From the NCBI GenBank assembly GCA_051530055.1, contig CM121343.1, positions 1,674,001-1,738,000 of the forward strand: a DNA stretch of 64,000 nt. Reading direction: 5' to 3'. The DNA comes from Neoechinorhynchus agilis (Eukaryota; Acanthocephala). The translations under genes were made by a program, and so were the position numbers. Below are positions 47,849 to 58,829 of the stretch, piece after piece. Under the pieces are notes generated by a model. It was not told where the DNA came from. It saw nothing but the letters and a program-made list of their open reading frames with translations, and did no database searches. Within the stretch, counting starts at the first letter, position 1. Every line of letters starts with the position of its first letter.

Positions 47849-49732
47849 TCAAGCTCTTCTTAATCCACTACCATTTGAGGAAACGGGTTTGAATTGTCGA
47901 TATCGACGTTTGTATGTGATCAGAAATAACCCCAAAGCCAGCACCAGCATGACAACCAGGGTGACGCAGATGATCACGACTGGTACCCATTTAAAGTTGG
48001 CGATCTCACGATGCCCGACTATGTTCAATTCCGTGGACTGGGTAAATGGTGTCGGATACCGCAATGAAGGCGGAGTGGTAGTGAGCTTTCTAATTGCATC
48101 CGGCAACGGCCACACGATACCCAATGTACTACTACTGCCCCCACCACCACCACCACCACCCGCTGGTACGGCGGAGAATGCCGTTGAATCGTCGTTTGCA
48201 GGTATCCCAGCATCACCGATATCTAGTACGACTGGCTCTACTGGTGATTGCCGATGTGGTTGTCCTTTGATTTCGGGCTGAGCAGCAGCGTTCTGTTGTC
48301 GTTGTTGATCCCTTATCATCGATAAAAGACTGCTTGAGTTCACAACCATGACATTGTTGCCGCTGTATGACTCAATGTTTTTGAGTTCCTGAAAATATAT
48401 CCGCACGATGTTGCAAGTGGCATAGATTGCACATTTCTCAATCACATCTTTTTGATTACAGTGATGTGGAATTCGTTTGAGTGTTAGTATAAAAAGAAGA
48501 TGACATTCGCATGAAACTTCTACGGGTTCATTGATTTTTGCCGATACGAGTACATCGAGCTGTTTAAGCCTGGCACTGATGAACTGGGCTAGTAGGCACC
48601 GCGTGGAGTATGAGAGAATGTAAAAGTCAAGATCTCGAATATCTAGGACTTTTAGTCGATGTAGGCTATTAAGACATGCATCATCGATGTGTCTTACACG
48701 TCCTTTGAGCTCCAGCAATTCAAGTGTGTTGGCAACTTCCACCAGTGCACCATTGTTTACTTTCTCAAGGTCTAGCATAAGCTCCTTCAGGTGGCTTAAA
48801 CCAACTAATGCATTGCCATTGAGATGAAGCTGTCCACTATGAATCATGAGACCTTTTAAATTGGTGTAAGATGCAAAGGATAGACCGTCAATACTTCTGG
48901 CATTGTGGGCGAAAATGGTGTAAAAGTTCACAACGCCGTAGAACGGAAACTCGCTGGCGCTTATTTGACTAACTTGTTTACTAACAAGTAATCGATTAAT
49001 ATGTCCTTGAAAATTAGTGACGATTCCAGCGCTTGGGAGCATGATGCCCTCCAATCTCAACATTTGGCTAATCGAAGAATGGTTAAATAAGTTTTCGAGG
49101 GTAATCGGGGATCCCGTAGCGAATGTTGGGACGCTTAGTGATGAAGCACTTGTGACACTCGGGGCGGTGAAGAAGGCTCCATATAATTCAAGGTGCCCTA
49201 CTTTGAGATCCGAGAAGGTATCCGGATACGCGGTAACAGTTTTTTCCGAATAAAAATCGATTGAAAGTTTTGTTCGGTTTTGTATGTGCAAAGGGATCCG
49301 ATCTCCGAATAGATTAGCGAATGCGAAGTTATCTAGAGCCAATACGTCGAAGCGTGGGAATGTGATATGGACCAAAAGTTGCTGGTGGTCACTGCTTGAC
49401 GACGACGACGACGACACGACGGAACCTCGTTCAAAATCATTATTTCCTATACTCGTATAGTCAAGAAGTTTGTTGATAGGAGTAAAAAAATTGGCAGGAA
49501 TGACAAGGGCTTTGGACTGGAAAGTCAAGCGAATCGACTTGAAGGTGTCTGAAGTCTTGACGTGTAGGCTAGTAAGTGGATCGGTGACCTTACAATCAAG
49601 TGAGCTCGAGCATAGGCATTCCATACCTGCGATAGCGTTACATTCCCTGGCACAATTGCCAAGATGACTGATGGAAAGCAACAATAACGACGACTTCATT
49701 AGGGCCACCGAGTAGTGATGAGTAGTGGCCAT
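47849..49732 (-). CDS. LRR-type single-pass membrane protein
   Basis: One exon, 627 aa. A signal peptide (MKSSLLLLSISHLGNCA) leads into a Cys cluster (CARECNAIAGMECLC, SLDC) of N-terminal cap type. A long region of irregular leucine-rich repeats follows (LKGLMIHSGQLHLNGNALVG, LSHLKELMLDLEKV, LELLELKGRV, LHRLKVLDIRDLDF). A C-terminal Cys cap (CECHLL...HHC...CAIYATC) comes next, then a Ser/Gly/Pro-rich stalk with a run of eight Gly. One membrane helix (VVIICVTLVVMLVLALGLFL) and a short basic tail (TYKRRYRQFK) close the protein. Type I topology with the repeats outside is expected. A family among LRR adhesion proteins could not be named. The start was chosen because it is the first ATG; the internal Met at residue 12 could be the true signal-peptide start. 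Confidence 0.82.
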   Translation of the reverse strand: MATTHHYSVALMKSSLLLLSISHLGNCARECNAIAGMECLCSSSLDCKVTDPLTSLHVKTSDTFKSIRLTFQSKALVIPANFFTPINKLLDYTSIGNNDFERGSVVSSSSSSSSDHQQLLVHITFPRFDVLALDNFAFANLFGDRIPLHIQNRTKLSIDFYSEKTVTAYPDTFSDLKVGHLELYGAFFTAPSVTSASSLSVPTFATGSPITLENLFNHSSISQMLRLEGIMLPSAGIVTNFQGHINRLLVSKQVSQISASEFPFYGVVNFYTIFAHNARSIDGLSFASYTNLKGLMIHSGQLHLNGNALVGLSHLKELMLDLEKVNNGALVEVANTLELLELKGRVRHIDDACLNSLHRLKVLDIRDLDFYILSYSTRCLLAQFISARLKQLDVLVSAKINEPVEVSCECHLLFILTLKRIPHHCNQKDVIEKCAIYATCNIVRIYFQELKNIESYSGNNVMVVNSSSLLSMIRDQQRQQNAAAQPEIKGQPHRQSPVEPVVLDIGDAGIPANDDSTAFSAVPAGGGGGGGGSSSTLGIVWPLPDAIRKLTTTPPSLRYPTPFTQSTELNIVGHREIANFKWVPVVIICVTLVVMLVLALGLFLITYKRRYRQFKPVSSNGSGLRRA

Positions 49733-50397
49733 GATCGACTGAGGTAGCAGCTTCGGCGGCGGCGGCGACGATAGGGATTATGATTGCAATAAGCCTTGTT
49801 AAGAAGGATGATCTAAATAGAAAAAAGCATTATTGTGTGTGAAGGGGAAAACGCGTTGAGAGAGACAACAAATCAGCTCTCGGTGTGTGTTCCATGCGCC
49901 TCCGCCCCCCCCTTCCCGCTACAACATGCGGCGGCGCGTCAGGAGGATGTACAAGAGCAGCAATCGATTGCAGCGCAGCGAGAAGAGAAGATGACGAAGC
50001 GGCCGTAAAACTTGAAACCCGATGCGGCGGAGTCCTTCGCCGGCGCGCGCTTAGTCCCGAGAATTACTCACAACTCGATAGTCAAGCTGCGGTTTCCGAC
50101 ACACACACACGGCCGTCTATAAATATGTGATGTATACAGAACAGATCGTATAAACTTAATACACACACACACGCTTTGGTGTGATCCGGATGCCGGATAC
50201 CATAGTGGTGACGAGGATCCCCGCGTAAACAACCTCGCCAATACTGAAGCATTCTTAGGTCTTCTTCACTCGTATCCGCCGGCGCCGCGCCAATAATATC
50301 AAAAATGTTGTTCGATGCGGCAGTGGGTACAACGCGCATTGTGCCACCGCCGCAACGCAGTAGTGTAGCATTAAATATATATATATATTTATCGTGC
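49733..50397. promoter_or_regulatory. GC-rich, CpG-rich upstream region of the LRR membrane-protein gene
   Basis: Clear compositional island (CGGCGGCGGCGGCGACG at about 49752, GCGGCGGCGCG at 49928, CGCCGGCGCGCGC at 50038) with two short (AC)n tracts near 50100 and 50162. It lies between the minus-strand LRR gene and a probable plus-strand gene. It would suit a divergent promoter. Confidence 0.4.
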
Positions 50398-50831
50398 AGA
50401 TGGAACCCGGGTTTCCGCCTCATATCTCCGTGTGGATCAATTCATGTGCTTTTCACATCAGGAAATGCCGATTCATCTCGACGAATTACTCCCCAAATCG
50501 AAGTGAGTGTTCGGTTCATTTTATCTAATTTAATTGTTGCCCGTTAGACACCACGAGTGGCGCACACAAAGATGATGGCTTTTCATTGTCCGTCGTAGAC
50601 GAAATTTTACGCACATACAAGGAAATTGAAGAATCTGGTGCGCTAAGGGCACATCTTCTAATTGTCACAAAACGTTCAAATGTGTCCATGTCATTCTCGG
50701 ATCGCAAATTCTTCTCATTTCCAACACTTGCACTAATTTATCTCTCTCAGAAATGCACCATTCAACTACGAGCTCGTCTGTTCGCTTTGTTCAAAAAATG
50801 TGTAAATTACTATTTTAGCACCGTAAAATGA
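50398..50831 (+). CDS. Unidentified gene on the plus strand (two-exon candidate)
   Basis: After an acceptor-like TATCGTGCAG the frame YLRVDQFMCFSHQEMPIHLD and ELLPKS reads to a strong donor (AA|GTGAGT, about 50502). Past a 60-70 nt gap the frame GAHKDDGFSLSVVDEILRTY, KEIEESGALR continues to the stop at 50831, if an acceptor near 50555 is used. Composition and splice phases look coding. No family recognised. Upstream exons may lie in the GC-rich island. Confidence 0.35.
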
Positions 50832-52099
50832 AACGAAGATATCATTCCTTTATTCTTGTTCCTGAAACAATAATTTCCGATTCTGCATTCCGAATCGAGA
50901 AAGCATTTAAAAATTAATATAAGCTCTTCCATACTAAAAAAAATCGTTTTTGTAGATTTTACCTGTCAAAACTCAATATAAGTGGTCAAATTGACTGGCG
51001 ATTGAAACACGATGTCCTTATCTTAATCAAAGGGAGGGTAATGACTCGTTTGATCCTCCTTTGGTTGGCTGCAAGCGACAAGGCACAGGGATTCTATGAT
51101 ATCTTAACCTCTAGTCCTCTTTCTCAGCAGCTGCTGTTCTGCCCCAGTAAACCTTGACAGCCGATGTCATTCCCAGTCAAAGTGTCGAAGTATTCGGCAT
51201 CCAGTAAAAGGATATCTATGTTTACCAAGGAAAAAACTTAAGAGTAGATGTGTAAATTATCGACATGCATCATCGGCCCGTTCGAAAAAATGGATAATGT
51301 GTTTCCGGTATGATATTGTCAAATTTGCGCGGCTTCACCTGTTTCAAGCAGGCTCAAAGGAAAGCTGTCGCAAAAGTGAATGACTTATTCTCATCATAGC
51401 AACATAACGACGATGTAATGGTGCAAAGTGGGGTTCAAGTGGATACTTTCAGTAGAAATTCAACATTTCCTTTGTCTTTTTAAGAGTTGCTGTGAGAGAA
51501 CAATTCGGTTCTTATCAAGTTTGACCCCTTTCTCCTTTTATTTTTATCCAGAAGTCCATCCCCGGACCCTTTGTTGACAGAACCACTTTAGCCCCGCAGC
51601 CAAAGCAAACGGTAAGCAGTTTACGTGTTTTATAAATTCAGCAATCTGAGGGATGACAAAGAAAACGAGACCGAGATGGCCCAATGAGATCCTTAAGAAC
51701 TATTCCAGGCTGTGTACTTCGATAGACTTTTGAGATAGCTATTTAAAGAAATTTTGGTAGCTTTAATGATTTGATAAATTTGAACGCTCGTAAACGGTCA
51801 GTGTAAAACCGGTAGATCAAAATGTATTTTGACGTTCACACAAATGTGCAGAATTCGATATTTGCCAAGTCTTCAAAAATAAACAATGGTTTTAAGGTCC
51901 AGATATCTTTTACAGAAATAGGCAATAAAAAGAATTCTTATTCCGTATCTATGTGCGGCCTTTTTTTCACGGCTGATAATTTTCCTTGGGCACATAGCCC
52001 ACCGATCTGGTTCAATAAAGCGTATAAAATCACTTAATATCCCGCTGAACCATACGGTCAGGAAAATGTCGATATGTGAGGTACCGGGGAATGTGTTTG
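50832..52099. other. Intergenic, nothing recognised
   Basis: AT-rich, without a persuasive exon or repeat on either strand. The 71-codon frame at 51822-52037 lacks coding character. Confidence 0.5.
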
Positions 52100-52210
52100 C
52101 AATTATTGTTTAGGTTAGACTAAACAAACTAAATGATGATGAACTTGACGAGGTTCGAAACGTCTTTAATAAATAATCATTTACCGGGTGTAGACCAAAA
52201 CAATAATTCC
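52100..52210. repeat. Foldback family A, copy 5 (left arm deleted)
   Basis: Begins with the terminus CAATTATTGTTTAGG, then goes straight to AACAAACTAAATGATGATGA, GACGAGGTTCGAAACGTC and the terminus CAATAATTCC. Confidence 0.75.
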
Positions 52211-52869
52211 ATTCGGTTATGAGTTTGTGCATCCTTCCCGATCCTCAGATACCTTCAGAAGACGGAGCTCATCAGTGAGTTTCCTCCCTTGGTCGGTATT
52301 TCGTCCCCTTTGGCTAAAAAAGAATTCTTAGTGAATGGTGACTTATTTACTCTCCTCAAAATCAGACTTCAAGCTGTCAGTACTATCGGCTGAACAGATA
52401 AATTATATTTAAATTTTCTTCTCAGCTCCGTGTTTAAAATTAGAAAGCGTCTCCGAACCACTTCTGCATTTATAAATTGTTTCATTTAACCAACGGCAAT
52501 AAATTTGGAGCTAATTTCTTGGAACATCTTCAAAACAAAATTATAAGGCACGATAAAAATAAATATATTCGTCCTTATAAGACAAGAGGGTGAGAGCTTT
52601 TTTCTCAAATGCATCAGGATTTATCAAGGTGTGAAAATGACTTGTCGAGCAGAGCGACTTTGCTAGACCATTCTCAAGAACTAGATTAAAATGATGATAA
52701 AATCATAAAGGACCAAAATAATTTAACCCCTCTCTAAAAAAATTTCATCGAATTGATAATTTTACTTCGTTTGGTCGACTTGTTCAGTTAGCAATTCCAA
52801 TTCTTCTATTGGTATTCATCCGCCATGTCCAATGAATCAATATATAATTATAATCTGTCAATATGTGAG

Positions 52870-53036
52870 GAGGTATTGAGGTCTCGGTAAATAATATTTT
52901 ATTAAAGACATTTCGAACCTCGTCGGGTTCATCGCGCCTTTTAATAATTAACAAACTGATGATGAACCCGACGAGATTCGAAACGTTTTTAATAAAAAAT
53001 TATTTACCCGGTGAAGAAGACCTACACAATAATTCC
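52870..53036. repeat. Foldback family A, copy 6 (best preserved arms)
   Basis: Left arm GACATTTCGAACCTCGTCGG, GTTCATCG; right arm GATGAACCCGACGAGATTCG, AAACG, ATTATTTACCCGG and the terminus CAATAATTCC. The left terminus is truncated. The region 52211-52869 before it holds nothing recognised. Confidence 0.8.
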
Positions 53037-53684
53037 AAGTACAACCTGCCCATAAGTCAAGTTTAAAGAATTTCCAGGTTGGGTATTTTTCCTGCACACT
53101 ACACGAAATTAATCGAACATTTATAATTGTGTGAATGTTGATCCATCCTTCAGTAAAAGATGCAAAACAATTTTTGCGTCGAAGTTCATCCATTATCCAG
53201 AATAACAACCACGGTAATTTGCGCCTAACCTGATCCCTCCTTCAGCTATCAACCAAGCCCACATTAATGTGACAGGGTACAAAATGAGGCATCTTGCGAG
53301 CCAAAGAATATTAAGTACTAAAAGAGTAAAATGCGAAGATTTCACATTAATCACAAAATCACAGACAAATAAAACACTATAAAAGGCAAATCGAACATTT
53401 CAAGGAGACACAGAGTTTGAGAATTGCAGCTGTTAATTTTCCATTCTTTAACAGAAAATTCTTAATTCGAATTTTATTAGAAACTCCACCGATTATGAAT
53501 CTATGAACGGATTCTGATTGACAAATATGCCAGTGAGTTCAAAAATAGCCAAGATTTTTGTTCAAATTTACAATCCCATCCGAGCAAAACGTATAGAACA
53601 AAAAATATGGAATATAATTGTACGTATTAGAATTTTAGCTTTAAACAATGACATTTAGATATATGCAGCCAATAAAAATTTACT

Positions 53685-54690
53685 GCCGTGATTTGAAATA
53701 AAAATTTATAGCCAATATAAACGCTGATGATAATCTATGAATTTGTTAGAACAGAAACTTGATTATGCTTGAGTTTTAGGGACTGAATTATCACAATCTA
53801 AAAGTGCAACGTACAAGTGTCCAGGGATGGAACCATCGTCCCCATCTTCCCGAAGATGCCTCATTTTGGTGTGGAGGCGAACACAGGTAAAACGTTGGGT
53901 TGTACAAATGCTCCAGTGATTCCTGTAGCAACGAACATACGTGAAGCACGTTTGGAAGGACTGTGGGCGGACCTGGCGTATCAGAGTATCCGGCCCCTCG
54001 AAATGCAACGGTTGGTTTCAATCTCGCATGTCTCAAACTCTTGGGGTCTTCATGCGAAGTTCAACTGTGAAGTGTGTAAGAATCACCTTCAACAAATAAC
54101 GACGAACGAAAACGCCCGGTCCTTCGACGTCGCAGTGATTTGAAATAAAATTTTATAGCCAATATAAACGCTAATGATAATCTATGAATTTGTTAGAACA
54201 GAAACTTGATTATACTTGAGTTTTAGGGACTGAATTATCACAATCTAAAAGTGCAACGTACAAGTGTCCAGGGATGGAACCATCGTCCCCATCTTCCCGA
54301 AGATGCCTCATTTTGGTGTGGAGGCGAACACAGGTAAAACGTTGGGTTGTACAAATGCTCCAGTGATTCCTGTAGCAACGAACATACGTGAAGCACGTTT
54401 GGAAGGACTGTGGGCGGACCTGGCGTATCAGAGTATCCGGCCCCTCGAAATGCAACGGTTGGTTTCAATCTCGCATGTCTCAAACTCTTGGGGTCTTCAT
54501 GCGAAGTTCAACTGTGAAGTGTGTAAGAATCACCTTCAACAAATAACGACGAACGAAAACGCCCGGTCCTTCGACGTCGCAGTGATTTGAAATAAAAATT
54601 TATAGCCAATATAAACGCTAATGATAATCTATGAATTTGTTAGAACAGAAACTTGATTATACTTGAGTTTTAGGGACTGAATTATCTAAA
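53685..54690 (+). repeat. 447-bp tandem duplication with a third partial copy
   Basis: Two near-identical units: an AT-rich part (ATAGCCAATATAAACGCT, GATAATCTATGAATTTGTTA) and a GC-richer part of about 330 bp (GGGATGGAACCATCGTCCCC, AGTATCCGGCCCCTCGAAAT). A third copy of the AT part (54595-54690) closes the array. The GC-richer part is open in several frames on both strands, with identical frames at 53817-54143 and 54264-54590. No protein family was recognised and no splice or start signal supports a gene. Confidence 0.9.
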
Positions 54691-55738
54691 AAGTGCTACA
54701 ATATAGGTCTACAGATGATTGGAGGAAATAATCATGAATTACTATATTCCATATAGCCTTAACCTCGTTCTGCCGACGATTTCGTGTGAACGATTAACAT
54801 CGTCCGGTATAGAAAGTAACGATGAAACAATGTTTTCTTTACCAACCTTCTTTTTAAATTCACATCGGTTTTCAATTGTGGGTACAATAAAGCAAATTTA
54901 TCTGAAACTGATGAAATATCTGATCTGGGCATCAATGGATCTTTCTGATTTGCAATTAGTCGCTCACTTTTGACAAATCATAGCATTGTACAATTATACA
55001 CCGGCGGATGCGTCTATAGGCGACGTGATCGATATAATTATGATCAAAATGAAAGTATCATAAGTTTAACTAAACGATTTCGTGTATATGGGAACCGGAT
55101 CCCCCGCAGTGGCGAATTAGCTTATTTAAAAGGTTTTTAAGCTCTATTAACGGCTAATAGTTCACAAAATGTGAAGTAGAAACATAGTTTTTTGACGAAT
55201 GTCATTTTGTAAAGTCAGTGTGGTCGCTTTAAAACTAAAAGTAACAATTTCCGATCAAAAAGCACCTTATTGAAACTTCACATTCGAGTGTTTGTGGTTT
55301 GAATAGTAAACACACAAAGGCCAAGGCACTCGTAGGTGTTTAACCTCGCTCAGAACGCAAATTTTTTCTTCGTTTTTCCACATTTTCCCCTTTAACCGTC
55401 TTGATTGTAGTGACCCTCCAAAGCGGGATCTTTTTTTCACTCTCCTCATCAGTTAAAACTCTCTTACCCATCTCTGCGACGATTTTATAATTGTTAAAGT
55501 GTTAAATCCGCACTTGAACATAGTCCGCCCAACTTTCCCCGGGGCACGTACAAGTTTGTCCGGAATTCGTGCCAATTTCCATCATCATCATCATTCTTAT
55601 TACCGAAGCGACTTCTGTATGTACGACTGCCCGTCATAATCCACACGCGTAAACGTACTTGCGGATAAACTCCCTCTCCATTTTGTGTGTTCGTGAGAGA
55701 GTGCGGGTTCATGTCTTCATTGATTGATTTTAGAATTG
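54691..55738. other. Upstream region of the dynein light-chain gene
   Basis: Contains no supported gene. An acceptor-like TTGATTTTAG ends 4 bp before the DYNLT start codon, which suggests a 5' untranslated exon in this stretch. The 84-codon frame at 54719-54973 is not convincing. Confidence 0.4.
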
Positions 55739-56113
55739 ATGGATAACACAATCAGCGCCGTCTATGAGTCCTTCAGCACTGTAAACGAGGGTTTCGAGGC
55801 CCGATTTTTAACGGATGAAATAACCGTGATCGTTTACAATGAAATGAAGCGCATTCTGGGTAACAATACATATACGGACTCAAGTGTCAATACGTGGATG
55901 AATGAAATTATCAGCGGAGTGCTCAACAACTTGATTGAGGCAACCACGGGATTCAAGTTCGTTGTTAGTTGTACCATCGTTGTTAAGAATGGTACTCCCC
56001 TCCATATTGCTACCTCCTGCTATTGGGATAAGGAAAAGGACGGTACTTGCACCGTGAAATATGAAAATGATACCCTGTTCGCAGTTGCCACTGTCTTTGG
56101 ACTGCGTACTTGA
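55739..56113 (+). CDS. Dynein light chain of Tctex1 type (DYNLT)
   Basis: Small homodimeric subunit of cytoplasmic dynein that docks on the intermediate chain and some cargoes. Single exon, 124 aa. The N-terminus (MDNTISAVYESFSTVNEGFE) is longer than in DYNLT1. The core FLTDEITVIVYNEMKRILGN, VNTWMNEIISGVLNNLIEAT and FKFVVSCTIVVKNGTPLHIA follows. The family-defining C-terminal strand set (SCYWDKEKDGTCTVKYEN, TLFAVATVFGL) matches human DYNLT1 residue by residue in the conserved positions (SCFWD, GSCTVRWEN, FGL). Nothing is broken. Confidence 0.95.
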   Translation: MDNTISAVYESFSTVNEGFEARFLTDEITVIVYNEMKRILGNNTYTDSSVNTWMNEIISGVLNNLIEATTGFKFVVSCTIVVKNGTPLHIATSCYWDKEKDGTCTVKYENDTLFAVATVFGLRT

Positions 56114-56420
56114 AAGACAGTTACCGAGAGTGATCGGTCAGTGCATTTTAGCAATATTGATTCTCTCACAGTCTTTTCATTTTATTCGGGATGGTACTCG
56201 TATGCTTCACTGGAAGTTTACCTCTCCTTCCACCGCCCGATCAACGCTAAGGACGTGTTGAAACCACCACCACGAAATCATAGGCTTTATCAGAGCATTT
56301 CGTCGCTTTAAGTGTAAACGCGCATTCTTACCATATCCGTGAAACCAAAAAAATTGATGGACATTTATTTTGACTCCACGTTTTAGTCGTCTTTTTTAAA
56401 TTTCATAAAAACTGATCCAT

Positions 56421-56916
56421 AAATTTTTATAGCGAATTATAATAATTGATTTATTTTTCATTCAGGATCACATTCGGGTGGAAAGATATTCTTGTTGAGC
56501 CGTTCAAACCACGAAAACTGTTTTGATGTTATTTAATGTTTCATGGACAAAATCCACCTCTTCAGATATCTACAAAAATTGGTTATTTTATGGGTTACCT
56601 TAGGCTCAGGAGCGCGGGTTCGTCGTACCCGTCGAATATTTCGCAAGGGGTTCGAGCGGACACTAACTCCCCGAACCACGATTACGGCAAAACCGCTCTC
56701 TTGAGCCTAAGGTAGCCAATTTTTGTAGATATCTGAAGAGGTGGATTTTGTCCATGAAATATTAAATAACATCAAAACACTTTTCGGGCTTTGAACGGCT
56801 CAACAAGAAATGATTTATTTACTTGAATTTTCCTCCGAAAACAATAGACTGAAGAAGGCCTACACGAAGGTCGAAAATTATTAAATCAATTATTATAATA
56901 CTCGCTATAAAAAAGG
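56421..56916. repeat. Large foldback element with a GC-rich centre
   Basis: The outer pair TTTTTATAGCGAATTATAAT / AATACTCGCTATAAAAA is followed by TTGTTGAGCCGTTCAAA / TTGAACGGCTCAACAAG. Long arms (TTTCATGGACAAAATCCACC, TCTTCAGATATCTACAAAAA, TTACCTTAGGCTCA) match their reverse complements from about 56704 on. The centre, about 56620-56700, is GC-rich and unlike the arms. The outer terminus TTATAGCGAATTATAA also occurs near 62660-62675. Confidence 0.85.
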
Positions 56917-57049
56917 GTTAAAATGATGAACGAACCCATTTGGTTGCCGCCGCCGCCGTCGTCGTTTGTGCGAATAAGCACACGGTGCAAGAAGATATGG
57001 ATCAGGCAAAGTTTCGTACTAAATTTGCTGTTTTGGTTCTCACTTGGTG

Positions 57050-57107
57050 GAGAACGTTTTATTAAAAACGTTTCGAACCTCTTCGGGTTCATTATTAGTT
57101 CGTAATT
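57050..57107. repeat. Foldback family A, fragment
   Basis: AAAACGTTTCGAACCTCTTC and GGGTTCATTATTAGTT of the left arm only. The following 57108-57756 has no recognised feature. Confidence 0.65.
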
Positions 57108-57756
57108 TTTCTTATGTCGATGATGATCCTGAACAAAAGTTATTATATTGATATTAAATATTTCGAGAGGAAGCCTCATGTAGAAAAGTTTTAGTTGTTT
57201 TGTGTTGTATAGCTTCATGTTTTTACTTTGGTCAGACCGTTAATGACAAATGTATATTTCGTCTGTTCACAATTCAAAATTTATCACCACGAAGGATTTT
57301 CTCTTTATGATAAGTTATAGCGAAGGCCAAAGCAACAAATTTAATCTCGCACATATCGACAAAGTTTAATACGAAATCTAGATCGGAGACGATCGACTTA
57401 ATGCCCATATCTAAGTCGCTCTTCTGCTTTTATATTTCATTTCCAAAATATGGATTTGTTTAACAACGAAATATTAGGCAACATTTTTAAGCTCAAAATC
57501 AACGTGGTTTAACCTGCGGATTAGAGCTATACTATCCCTAAGTAAATGTGCTTCGGTTGTGGAAGGAATTACTTTAGGACTTTATTAAATTTAAATATCA
57601 TCTTCAGACGTAAGCCCCTGGGATTTTTTGATTAAAAGAAACTATTCTTGAATTGAAATCTACTAACCACTCGTCGTTGGTCGGAATACGTGAATGAACG
57701 AACAAAAATACAGACAAAAACTATATTTTGACTAAGTTGTAAAGAAGTTGTTCATT

Positions 57757-57941
57757 TATGTGTTCTTTGGTGATTAGAAGAATAAATATTGATTTATTAT
57801 TCTACATATTTCGTCCGTCTCGTCGGATTTCTTGTAAGTTTTCTACTAATTAAGCTAACTTATAAGAAATCCGACGAGACGGACGAAATATTGAAAACAA
57901 TAAATCAATATATATTCTTCTCATCGCTAAAGAACACATAT
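57757..57941. repeat. Foldback element, family C relative
   Basis: TATTTCGTCCGTCTCGTCGG, ATTTCTTGTAAG faces CTTATAAGAAATCCGACGAG, ACGGACGAAATATTG, with outer arms TGTGTTCTTTGGTGAT / CATCGCTAAAGAACACA. Arms of about 80 bp, loop under 20 bp. Confidence 0.85.
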
Positions 57942-58372
57942 CTTGACTAGGATAGCAATAAGCTTTATTATCTTGTGAAATAATACTTGATTTTCGAGCC
58001 GCATGATTAAGTGTAATTTTTGAAAATGGATACTTAAAACGGTCTGTTGTAATGACAAAGAAAATCATACAAAGAAGATCTTCCGGGATGGTGGTTAAAA
58101 ATTCATTGACTGATGAGGGGGAGTTTCCTCTTTCAAAAAATTTCATAATAATAAAGGAATCTTTAACCGGGGGATTATGTACTCCACCATTCAAGATAAG
58201 GAAAATCTTGATTTACGAGCTTTCCCGTCTTACAGCTTAAGCTCAGGAATCTACAATGGCTCGCGGAGATGTGAAGTGTGTGTTAAAGCAGCGACATCGA
58301 AGCAGAAAGTTCGTCGTGAGATCATGTCTATAAAATTAGAGATTATTAGGTAAGATTGAATTATTCTTGTTT

Positions 58373-58481
58373 GTTTATGGCGGAAAATTGGAGAAGGTTT
58401 TTTAGAAAACTTTACAAAAAGCGCAAGATTGTGGCTCTGAAATATTGGATTTAATAAAATCCTTGAATTTTCCGCCATAAA
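58373..58481. repeat. Small hairpin element
   Basis: TTTATGGCGGAAAATT at the left and AATTTTCCGCCATAAA at the right are exact reverse complements around an unpaired middle of about 75 bp. Confidence 0.75.
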
Positions 58482-58529
58482 AAAACATTATCAGATATTC
58501 CATCCAATTGTTCCTTCGAGTGGATGTGT

Positions 58530-58717
58530 ATTCTCAATGGCGAATTGTTACACACTCGAGTTTTATTATTGAAATCTTCATTGCGACTTTTCAAGGCCTC
58601 AGCCTCCACACATTTAAAACTTCCAAGCAATGCTTGAGAAGGAGGCTGAGGCCTTGAAAATTCGCAATGAAGATTTCAATAATAAAGCTCGAGTATGCAA
58701 CAATTCGTCATTGAAAA
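58530..58717. repeat. Hairpin element with long near-perfect arms
   Basis: TCAATGGCGAATTGTTACAC, CTCGAGTTTTATTATTGAAA, TCTTCATTGCGA, TTTCAAGGCCTCAGCCTCC pairs with GGAGGCTGAGGCCTTGAAAA, TCGCAATGAAGATTTCAATA, ATAAAGCTCGAG, AATTCGTCATTGA. Arms of about 80 bp with few mismatches, so a young element. It is 110 bp past the stop of the glycine-cleavage H gene. Confidence 0.88.
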
Positions 58718-58829
58718 TTATCAGATATCTCCGTAGAAATTAAGATCGACTCAAACGAATGGATAAAAACTAGACAACTGTTAAAATCACCCGACCGTTT
58801 AAATTGAATTTTAGAGACAAACGTGCGTT

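Noticed and set aside
53763-54590. Two duplicated 108-codon genes
   Set aside because: Long frames exist on both strands over the same bases, with no start context, splice signal or recognised family. Kept only as a repeat with an open question.
56604-56706. tRNA-like gene in the foldback centre
   Set aside because: GGTTCGAGC resembles a B box but no matching A box, acceptor stem or anticodon arm could be drawn on either strand.
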